This document shows, one piece after another, positions 1-6,075 of a stretch of DNA of 7,132 nt (positions are counted from its first letter, which is position 1; each line of letters opens with the position of its first letter). The stretch covers positions 1-7,132 of the forward strand of contig JAFTRT010000151.1 in NCBI GenBank assembly GCA_017462145.1, written 5' to 3'. The position numbers and the translations under genes are program-made. The notes below the pieces were generated by a model. That model worked only from the letters and a program-made list of their open reading frames with translations, was not told the DNA's origin and made no database searches. Source of the stretch: Clostridia bacterium (GTDB lineage: Bacteria; Bacillota_A; Clostridia; Oscillospirales; CAG-272).

Positions 1-966
1 CGTCTGTTTTGCCCCGAGGAGACCGAGTACATGGTGGCGGAGGGGCTTCCCATTCACCGTGCCGATCGCTTTCGTGCATGGGTCTCGATCATGTATGGCT
101 GTAATAATTTTTGCTCATACTGTATCGTACCTTACGTTCGCGGCAGAGAACGGAGCAGAACGCCTTCTGCGGTCATTGAGGAGGTTCGTACCTTGGTGGA
201 ACAGGGCTATCGGGAGATCACGTTGCTTGGGCAAAATGTCAATTCCTACGGTAAGGATCTTGGGAGCAACTATGATTTTGCCGATCTGCTTCAAGAGCTG
301 GATACCATTCCCGGAGATTACCGCCTGCAGTTTATGACCAGCCATCCTAAGGATGCGACCCGAAAACTGATTGACGTAATGGCGGCCAGTGAACACGTGG
401 CACATCGTTTTCATCTGCCGTTACAATCGGGCAGTGACCGTATTCTCAAAGCGATGAATCGAAAGTATCATACAGAGCAATATCTGGAAACGGTTTCCTA
501 CCTTCGTGCCAAGATGCCGGATGTGGTCATCACCTCTGATATTATCGTTGGCTTCCCGGGGGAAACAGAAGAGGATTTTGAGGGGACCATGCAGATGTTG
601 GAGACGGTTCGCTTTGATATGATCTTCTCCTTCATTTATTCACCGAGAAAGGGGACGCCTGCTGCTGACATGGAGGATCAGATTCCCAAGGAGATACAAA
701 GTGCTCGCTTTGATCGGCTTTTGGCTGTGCAAAAGGATATTTCTTTGGCTGCCAATTTGCCGTTGATCGGGAAAGAGCTCCGTGTTTTATGTGATGGTGT
801 CAGCAAACACAACGATGCTCTTTACAGTGGAAGAACCGAAGGCGGTAAGATCGTATTCTTTGAAGCGGAACCGCAGGATGAGGGAAAATTTTTGACGGTC
901 AAGATAGAAGAAGCAGATCCGTTTTCTATGCGCGGAACGGTTCTTCGATCCTGTTTTTTTGATTAA
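1..966 (+). CDS. miaB: tRNA-2-methylthio-N6-dimethylallyladenosine synthase MiaB (5'-partial)
   Basis: This is a radical-SAM methylthiotransferase that converts i6A37 to ms2i6A37 next to the anticodon of tRNAs reading UNN codons. The frame is open from base 1, so the start lies upstream; 321 codons are visible of a usual 440-480. The N-terminal UPF0004 domain, with the three cysteines of the auxiliary cluster, is therefore mostly outside the window. Seen directly: the radical-SAM motif C-x3-C-x2-C at visible residues 34, 38 and 41 (bases 100-123, YGCNNFCSYC), followed by the MiaB-typical 'GRERSR'; 'LLGQNVNSYG'; 'HLPLQSGSDRILKAMNRKY'; 'DIIVGFPGETEEDF'. The C-terminal part ('LYSGRTEGGKIVFF') fits a TRAM RNA-binding domain. 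The end 'CFFD' is encoded over a run of seven T. The 'GRERSR' and HLPLQSGS wording favours MiaB over the relatives MtaB and RimO. An internal ATG at 31 is not the start, because conserved MiaB sequence continues upstream of it. Confidence 0.95.
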   Translation, partial: RLFCPEETEYMVAEGLPIHRADRFRAWVSIMYGCNNFCSYCIVPYVRGRERSRTPSAVIEEVRTLVEQGYREITLLGQNVNSYGKDLGSNYDFADLLQELDTIPGDYRLQFMTSHPKDATRKLIDVMAASEHVAHRFHLPLQSGSDRILKAMNRKYHTEQYLETVSYLRAKMPDVVITSDIIVGFPGETEEDFEGTMQMLETVRFDMIFSFIYSPRKGTPAADMEDQIPKEIQSARFDRLLAVQKDISLAANLPLIGKELRVLCDGVSKHNDALYSGRTEGGKIVFFEAEPQDEGKFLTVKIEEADPFSMRGTVLRSCFFD

Positions 967-995
967 ATTTGTGAAAGATAAAAGAGGTACGAAAA

Positions 996-1385
996 ATGAC
1001 GATTTTTGAATTGGCAACAGAGCTTGGCAAAGCATTGAAAGAGGATGACAAGCTGATCCGCTTGGAAAAAGCAAAGACGGCGTATGAAGCCGATACGGCT
1101 CTGCAAAAGCACATGGTGGAATACGAAGTACAGCAAAAGGCTCTTCAGGCTGAACTGACCAAGCCCGAACGGGATACCATGCTCATTGACGTGATCCAAA
1201 ATCGAATCGATGAGCTGTACCGCTTGATTATGGAGAATCCCGTGTTTGCGGAATTGAACGATGCACAGGCAGACGTGAACGAGCTGATGAATGCTGTAAA
1301 TAACACCATTACGTTTGCCATTACGGGTGAAAAGCCTTCTTCCTGCACGCATAATTGTTCTACCTGCGGTGGAGGTTGCCACTGA
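996..1385 (+). CDS. YlbF/YmcA (Ric) family protein with four-cysteine C-terminal tail
   Basis: A 129-residue, largely helical, charged protein. Residues 1 to about 105 read as amphipathic helices ('FELATELGKALKEDDKLIRLEKAK', then a heptad-like stretch and 'NPVFAELNDAQADVNELMNAV'), the pattern of the Com_YlbF family. In Bacillus subtilis, YmcA and YlbF of this family join YaaT in the Ric/Y-complex, which carries [4Fe-4S] clusters, affects RNase Y-dependent mRNA processing and is needed for competence, biofilm and sporulation. The tail here (residues 117-129, CTHNCSTCGGGCH) places cysteines at 117, 121, 124 and 128, a likely metal or Fe-S ligand set (inference). The gene sits between miaB and mutS, the same slot as B. 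subtilis ymcA, but sequence alone does not tell me whether it is the YmcA or YlbF equivalent, so I give no symbol. The start is chosen from the AAGAGGT site at 982-988, seven bases before the ATG. No membrane segment or signal peptide is seen. Confidence 0.85.
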   Translation: MTIFELATELGKALKEDDKLIRLEKAKTAYEADTALQKHMVEYEVQQKALQAELTKPERDTMLIDVIQNRIDELYRLIMENPVFAELNDAQADVNELMNAVNNTITFAITGEKPSSCTHNCSTCGGGCH

Positions 1386-1427
1386 TTCCTACCCCCGGTT
1401 TCCATAATAGTTTGACAAACGGAGGAA
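1386..1427 (+). promoter_or_regulatory. Possible hairpin covering the mutS ribosome binding site
   Basis: The 49-base gap before mutS holds its ribosome binding site, GGAGG at 1421-1425, nine bases before the ATG. The left side of the gap can pair with it: TTCCT (1386-1390) with AGGAA (1423-1427), CC within 1392-1396 with GG (1421-1422), and GTTT (1398-1401) with AAAC (1417-1420), about 11 pairs with bulges on the left side and a loop of about 15 bases. The left arm begins immediately after the upstream TGA, so a ribosome finishing the small upstream gene would open it. That would couple mutS translation to its neighbour. The pairing is read by eye; its function is inference. Confidence 0.3.
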
Positions 1428-1434
1428 GCGTTCT

Positions 1435-4023
1435 ATGACTCCAATGATGGAGCAATATTTTGAAATTAAAAATCAGTATAAGGACTATCTGCTGTTTTAC
1501 CGTTTGGGTGATTTTTACGAAATGTTTTTTGATGATGCCGTTTTGGCCTCACGAGAATTGGAATTGACCTTGACGGGACGGGATTGCGGTGAAGCTGAGC
1601 GGGCACCCATGTGCGGTGTTCCGTTTCACAGTGCGGAAGGATATATCGGCCGCCTCATCGAAAAAGGATATAAGGTTGCCATTTGCGAGCAGACGGAGGA
1701 TCCGTCTGTTGCCAAGGGATTGGTCAGAAGAGAGGTCATTCGCGTTGTCACACCGGGCACTTTGATCGAGACCAATCTGCTCTCCGAACAGAAAAACAAT
1801 TATCTGGCGGCTGTCTATCTGAACGGCTTTGAATGCGGTTTGGCTTTTGCAGATATTTCAACGGGACAGATTTATGCTACCTCTTTTTCGGGGGACAGTT
1901 TAGAGTCAAGGTTGAAAAACGAGCTTGGAACCTATGTTCCGAGAGAGGTTCTCTGTAATGTTGCGGCGAAGAAGCTTGGAGATGCAGAGGACTTTATTCG
2001 CAGTCGTATCGGTGCGATGCTGAACGATAATCGCCCTACGGAGTTTCAGTATGAAGATGCCGCAGAGCGTGTCCGCAATCAATTTGTTCAATCTGTTGAT
2101 GAAGAGCTTTTGGAGAACCGTGCTTTGGTTTGTGCCTTGGGCGGTCTGCTTGCCTATATTACGGAAACACAGAAAAACGATATTTCCTATCTAAAGGATC
2201 TGAGCGTGTACCGGGACGGTCAGTATATGGAAATGGATATCAACACCAGACGAAATCTGGAGTTGGTGGAGACCATGCGGACCAAGGAGAAAAAAGGGTC
2301 CTTACTTTGGGTTTTGGATAAGACCAAAACGGCAGCGGGAGCACGGTTGTTGCGCCAGTGGGTGGAGCATCCTCTGTTGAATACGGGTGCGATCTGTCGC
2401 CGCCAAAACGCCGTGGAGGAATTGGTAGGCAATTATATTCTGCGGGAGGAGATCGGTTCGTTATTGGATCCCGTTTTGGATCTGGAGAGATTGATTACCA
2501 AGATTGTGTACGGGACAGCGAATGCCAAGGATCTTCGGGCTGTGGCCACTACGATTTCGGTTCTGCCGGAGTTGAAGCAATTGATTGCGAGCTGTCAGTC
2601 GGACGAGCTGTCTGCATTGTGTAGTGAGCTGGAGACTTTGGACGATATCTTTGAAAAAATTGATTCCGCAATTTGTGAAAATCCTCCTTTCTCCATTCGT
2701 GACAGCGGAATGATTGCGGACGGCTATAACGAAGACGTGGATTACCTTCGGTCGGTCATGCGTGACGGAAAAGGCTGGATCGAATCGGTAACGCAAAAGG
2801 AACGGGAACGGACCGGTATCAAAAATCTGAAGATCGGTTACAACAAGGTGTTCGGATATTACATAGAGGTTACCAAATCCTTTGTTCCCTTGGTTCCGGA
2901 GGATTATATCCGCAAGCAGACCTTAACGGGAGCAGAGCGGTATATTACGCAGGAGCTCAAGGACATGGAAGCCACCATTTTGGGGGCAGCCGATAAGGTT
3001 TGTTCGTTGGAATACGAGCTGTTTTGTACCGTGCGCAATTTTGTTGCGGAAAACAGTAGCCGTGTTCAAAAAACGGCTGCGTTATTGGCCAAGCTGGACG
3101 TATATACAAGCCTTGCATCCGTGGCCGCCAAAAATCGCTATATCCGTCCCGAAGTGGATACGAGTGATCGAATCGAGATCAAGGATGGACGCCACCCTGT
3201 GGTGGAGCAGTTTGTCAAGGATACTTATTTTGTTCCCAATGACGTACAGTTGGATACGGCTCATCATCGTCTGATGTTGATTACCGGCCCCAATATGGCC
3301 GGTAAATCCACGTATATGCGCCAGGTGGCGATTATTACTCTGATGGCACAGATCGGTTCTTTCGTTCCTGCCAACGATGCAAGGATCGGCATTGTGGATA
3401 AGCTCTTTACCCGTGTCGGTGCCTCTGATGACTTGGCCTCCGGACAATCTACCTTTATGTTGGAAATGAATGAAGTAGCCTATATTTTGCGGAATGCTAC
3501 CAGACAAAGTCTGATCATTTACGATGAGGTTGGACGGGGAACTTCCACCTTTGACGTCATGAGCATTGCCCGTGCGATTGTGGAGTATACTTGTAGCCGC
3601 AAGATCGGTGCCAAGACCCTGTTTGCGACACACTACCATGAGCTGACGGCAATGGAGGGAGAGATCGACGGTGTTGTCAATTACAACATTGCCGCCAAAA
3701 AGCGGGGCAATCAGATCACCTTTCTGCGTAAGATCGTAAGAGGAGGAACCGATGACAGCTACGGTATTGAGGTCGCTAAGCTTGCAGGTCTTCCCAAAGA
3801 AGTCATTCGCCGTGCCAAAGAGGTTTTGGTTTCGGTAGAAGAAACGGCAAAAGCATTGAGTGTTTCGGAAACAAAGCAACCGGAGAGGGATGATACCCTG
3901 ATCACCTTTGACGATTGTGTCAATGAGCAGGTGATTGAAGAATTGAAGGCGGTGGATATTAATACGCTGTCGCCCTATGAGGCCATGAGTTTTTTGTTTG
4001 GCCTGCAGAAAAAGCTGAAATAA
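1435..4023 (+). CDS. mutS: DNA mismatch repair protein MutS
   Basis: A complete MutS1 of 862 residues (usual 850-900). MutS binds mismatches and small loops as a dimer, exchanges ADP for ATP, becomes a sliding clamp and recruits MutL. Seen in order: the mismatch-reading Phe-x-Glu in 'GDFYEMF' (F27, E29); the connector domain around 125-250; the lever start with 'RRNLEL'; the clamp and lever return with 'YNKVFGYYIEVTKS' near 469-482; then the ATPase with 'DGRHPVVE' (584-591), Walker A 'GPNMAGKST' (618-626), the signature-like 'DDLASGQSTFMLEMNE' (665-680), Walker B 'LIIYDEVGRGTST' (693-705, D697-E698) and 'FATHYHEL' (730-737). The C-terminal helices ('LSPYEAMSFLFGLQKKLK') are intact. Residue 708, just after 'TSTFD', is valine where glycine is nearly always found. 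The usual beta-clamp motif before the C-terminal helices is degenerate ('TLITF', 821-825). The start is fixed by GGAGGAAG at 1421-1428 and by family alignment at 'TPMMEQY'. mutL follows after 21 bases in the same frame. Confidence 0.98.
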   Translation: MTPMMEQYFEIKNQYKDYLLFYRLGDFYEMFFDDAVLASRELELTLTGRDCGEAERAPMCGVPFHSAEGYIGRLIEKGYKVAICEQTEDPSVAKGLVRREVIRVVTPGTLIETNLLSEQKNNYLAAVYLNGFECGLAFADISTGQIYATSFSGDSLESRLKNELGTYVPREVLCNVAAKKLGDAEDFIRSRIGAMLNDNRPTEFQYEDAAERVRNQFVQSVDEELLENRALVCALGGLLAYITETQKNDISYLKDLSVYRDGQYMEMDINTRRNLELVETMRTKEKKGSLLWVLDKTKTAAGARLLRQWVEHPLLNTGAICRRQNAVEELVGNYILREEIGSLLDPVLDLERLITKIVYGTANAKDLRAVATTISVLPELKQLIASCQSDELSALCSELETLDDIFEKIDSAICENPPFSIRDSGMIADGYNEDVDYLRSVMRDGKGWIESVTQKERERTGIKNLKIGYNKVFGYYIEVTKSFVPLVPEDYIRKQTLTGAERYITQELKDMEATILGAADKVCSLEYELFCTVRNFVAENSSRVQKTAALLAKLDVYTSLASVAAKNRYIRPEVDTSDRIEIKDGRHPVVEQFVKDTYFVPNDVQLDTAHHRLMLITGPNMAGKSTYMRQVAIITLMAQIGSFVPANDARIGIVDKLFTRVGASDDLASGQSTFMLEMNEVAYILRNATRQSLIIYDEVGRGTSTFDVMSIARAIVEYTCSRKIGAKTLFATHYHELTAMEGEIDGVVNYNIAAKKRGNQITFLRKIVRGGTDDSYGIEVAKLAGLPKEVIRRAKEVLVSVEETAKALSVSETKQPERDDTLITFDDCVNEQVIEELKAVDINTLSPYEAMSFLFGLQKKLK

Positions 4024-4032
4024 TCGTATGGA

Positions 4033-4039
4033 AAGGAAA
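4033..4039 (+). promoter_or_regulatory. Ribosome binding site that sets the mutL start
   Basis: Three ATGs lie close together after the mutS stop, at 4028, 4040 and 4045. Only the one at 4045 is in the MutL frame and opens with the family-typical 'MGKINVL'. AAAGGAA at 4033-4039 ends five bases before it, with the GG core eight bases upstream, a normal distance. The ATGs at 4028 and 4040 are out of frame; the first has no suitable site and the second lies too close to the purine run. Confidence 0.65.
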
Positions 4040-4044
4040 ATGGC

Positions 4045-6054
4045 ATGGGAAAGATCAACGTACTGTCTTTTGCGGTTGCCAACCTGATTGCCGCAGGCGA
4101 GGTGGTAGATCGCCCCGCATCGGTTATCAAGGAGCTGTTGGAAAACGCCATTGACTCGGGCGCAGATCGCATTACCGTGGAAATACAAAACGGTGGCGTG
4201 ACCTATATGCGAGTATCGGATAACGGATGCGGCATGGAGCCTGAGGATATTCCTGTGGCCATTCGCCGGCATGCGACCAGTAAAATCAGGGATGCAGAAG
4301 ACCTGGACGGTATTATGACGCTTGGATTCCGAGGGGAAGCACTGGCGGCAATCGCATCCGTATCCGATCTTCGCATTATCTCCAAAACGGCAGATGCCGC
4401 CGTAGGTGCCATGCTGGAGGCACACGGCGGAGAGATCGTTGGCGTGACCGAGCGTGCTGCGTCGGATGGCACCACCGTAATCGTGGAAAATCTATTTGCC
4501 AATGTTCCTGCCAGACGAAAATTTTTGAAAAAAGATGTCACCGAGGCCATGGCTGTCAGTAGCGTGGTAGAGCGGATCGCTTTGTCAAAGCCACAGATTG
4601 CTTTTCGCTTGATTTCGGATGGAACTGTGCGCTTGGAAACGGTTGGCGACGGCAATTTGAAACATGCGGTTTACTCCATTTTCGGTCGGGAGTTTGCCGC
4701 AGGAATGTTACCGGCGGATATTGAACTGGATGGAATACAGGTCACGGGCTTTGTAGGCCGCCCCGATCGTGTGAGAGCCAACCGAAATCATCAAAATTTC
4801 TTTATCAATGGTCGATATGTAAAGAGCAAAACGGCGGGAGCGGCTGTGGAGCAGGCTTATACCTCTTACATTCCCTCCGATAAATTTCCGTGCTGTGTGC
4901 TGTTTTTGACCGTACATCCGTCGGCGGTGGATGTTAACGTTCATCCTGCCAAGTTGGAAGTCAAGTTTTCCAACGAGAAGCCGATTTTTGAAGCAGTTTA
5001 TTATGCTGTGAAAAATGCGTTGGAACACAATACGGCAAGGCCCGAGCTGGAGTTGGGACAATCCGGGCGCAAATCATCCGATTGGACTACACGCCGTGTA
5101 TCGGACAGTCCCGTTCCCGTATCGGACGGAAAACGGGAATCCTTAAAATCCAGACAGGTGGAGGCCGAGCTGTTTCGTGCTGCCCCTCATGCTCAACCTT
5201 CCGAGGGCGGTTTTGCGAGAATGACCGCTTCCGATTATGTGAAAACATATTTGGGAGAGGAATCAAAGCCTCCAAAAGTGATATCCGCAGGAATGCCACA
5301 AACGATGGCTTCTCCCACGGTTCAGCCGACTCCGCCTGCTCCTGTAACGGTGGAGTCGAAAACACGCTCTGCGGAAGCGATCTCCCACACAATGCCCGTT
5401 GTGTCGGAGCCTGCCGATGCGGTGTCGGAGAAATCGAAAGCGGAAGCCGAGCAAGAACTGGTTCTTGACCGATCCATGCAGTACCGCATCATCGGAGAAG
5501 CATTCCATTCTTACGTTTTGGTGGAACGGGGCGAATCGATTCTTCTGATCGATAAGCATGCGGCTCACGAACGTATTATTTTTGAACGACTAAAAGAAGG
5601 GCTTCGTCAAACAACCATTCATTCTCAGATGCTCATGCTTCCCATTGAGGTCATGATGACATCGGACGAGATACAGGCACTTTGCGATTATCGAGATGAG
5701 ATATCGGCTGTTGGTTTTGAATTTACCACCGGTACATATACTGCAAGTGTGACGGCTATTCCGGAAGGAGTAGAACCGGATGCGGTAGCGGATATGCTGA
5801 CCGTTATGGCAGAGCGAATTCGCAGCAATACGGGAACGGCACGCTTGACGAGGGATTTGGTGTTTGAAAAAGCGTTATATCAGGCTTCTTGTAAGGCTGC
5901 TATCAAAGCAGGACGGGAATATCCCCCCGAGTATGTTCAGGAGTTGGTTGCAACCCTGATGAAGCTGCCGGATATTACGGTATGTCCTCATGGACGCCCT
6001 GTTGCAATGGAAATGAAGAAGAGTCAAATCGACAGGCGGTTTGAACGAACGTAA
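4045..6054 (+). CDS. mutL: DNA mismatch repair endonuclease MutL
   Basis: A complete 669-residue MutL, the GHKL-ATPase partner that links mismatch-bound MutS to strand incision and excision. N-terminal ATPase motifs: 'AAGEVVDRP' (16-24), motif I 'ELLENAIDSGA' (E30, N34), 'DNGCGM' (59-64), 'RHATSK' (75-80), 'GFRGEAL' (94-100), and the lysine loop 'VNVHPAKLEVKF' (K303). A linker rich in Ser, Pro, Thr and charged residues covers roughly 335-470. The C-terminal domain carries the endonuclease set: 'DKHAAHERIIFE' (503-514, form D-x-H-A-x2-E-x4-E), 'SCKAAIKAG' (C616), 'CPHGRP' (C647, H649) and a terminal 'FER' (666-668). 'QMLMLP' (528-533) fits the beta-clamp-binding motif of nicking MutL proteins. 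The nuclease site implies methyl-independent repair without MutH. The only motif change is lysine 504 in place of the usual glutamine. The stop lies within AACG tandem units, and tgt begins 21 bases later. Confidence 0.98.
   Translation: MGKINVLSFAVANLIAAGEVVDRPASVIKELLENAIDSGADRITVEIQNGGVTYMRVSDNGCGMEPEDIPVAIRRHATSKIRDAEDLDGIMTLGFRGEALAAIASVSDLRIISKTADAAVGAMLEAHGGEIVGVTERAASDGTTVIVENLFANVPARRKFLKKDVTEAMAVSSVVERIALSKPQIAFRLISDGTVRLETVGDGNLKHAVYSIFGREFAAGMLPADIELDGIQVTGFVGRPDRVRANRNHQNFFINGRYVKSKTAGAAVEQAYTSYIPSDKFPCCVLFLTVHPSAVDVNVHPAKLEVKFSNEKPIFEAVYYAVKNALEHNTARPELELGQSGRKSSDWTTRRVSDSPVPVSDGKRESLKSRQVEAELFRAAPHAQPSEGGFARMTASDYVKTYLGEESKPPKVISAGMPQTMASPTVQPTPPAPVTVESKTRSAEAISHTMPVVSEPADAVSEKSKAEAEQELVLDRSMQYRIIGEAFHSYVLVERGESILLIDKHAAHERIIFERLKEGLRQTTIHSQMLMLPIEVMMTSDEIQALCDYRDEISAVGFEFTTGTYTASVTAIPEGVEPDAVADMLTVMAERIRSNTGTARLTRDLVFEKALYQASCKAAIKAGREYPPEYVQELVATLMKLPDITVCPHGRPVAMEMKKSQIDRRFERT
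5047..5454 (+). other. MutL interdomain linker region
   Basis: This part of mutL (about residues 335-470) encodes the flexible arm joining the ATPase and endonuclease domains. It lacks family motifs and is rich in Ser, Pro, Thr, Glu and Lys ('SPTVQPTPPAPVTVESK'). A nine-base direct repeat, GTATCGGAC at 5098-5106 and 5119-5127, is in frame and gives the doubled 'VSD' in 'VSDSPVPVSDG'. Several overlapping open frames on both strands occur here. They have no matching ribosome binding site or recognisable product, and I take them as chance. Variable linkers are normal in MutL. Confidence 0.6.
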
Positions 6055-6060
6055 CGAACG
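6044..6060 (+). repeat. AACG tandem units spanning the mutL stop codon
   Basis: Two AACG units (6044-6051), a single T (6052), then two more AACG units (6053-6060) followed by the near-copy AAGG (6061-6064), which is the start of the tgt ribosome binding site. The T plus the next two bases form the mutL TAA. The first copies encode the last residues of MutL. The repeat is short, so it may be chance or a trace of local duplication. Confidence 0.6.
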
Positions 6061-6075
6061 AAGGAAAGAGAGATC

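Noticed and set aside
31..33. ATG at 31 as the true start of the first gene
   Set aside because: The frame is open to base 1 and conserved MiaB residues (RLFCPEETEYM) lie upstream; the visible protein lacks the N-terminal domain only because of the window edge.
930..966. Run of seven T at the end of miaB as an intrinsic terminator
   Set aside because: No strong GC-rich stem precedes it; the T run encodes the last Phe codons of MiaB, and the next gene follows after 29 bases with its own ribosome binding site.
1412..1439. TTGACA (1412-1417) with TATGAC 16 bases downstream as a mutS promoter
   Set aside because: The -10 match would overlap the mutS start codon, so transcription would begin inside the gene and lose its start and ribosome binding site. 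The TTGACA is likely chance.
3082..4425. 447-codon open frame on the - strand across the mutS-mutL joint
   Set aside because: Its codons are in exact register with the sense codons, so its stops could only come from sense TTA, CTA or TCA codons, which are absent from this stretch. Codon preference explains it; the translation resembles no family I know.
5082..5568. Overlapping open frames on both strands in the mutL linker
   Set aside because: No ribosome binding site or family resemblance; the region is the weakly constrained MutL linker, with few stop-forming codons by composition.
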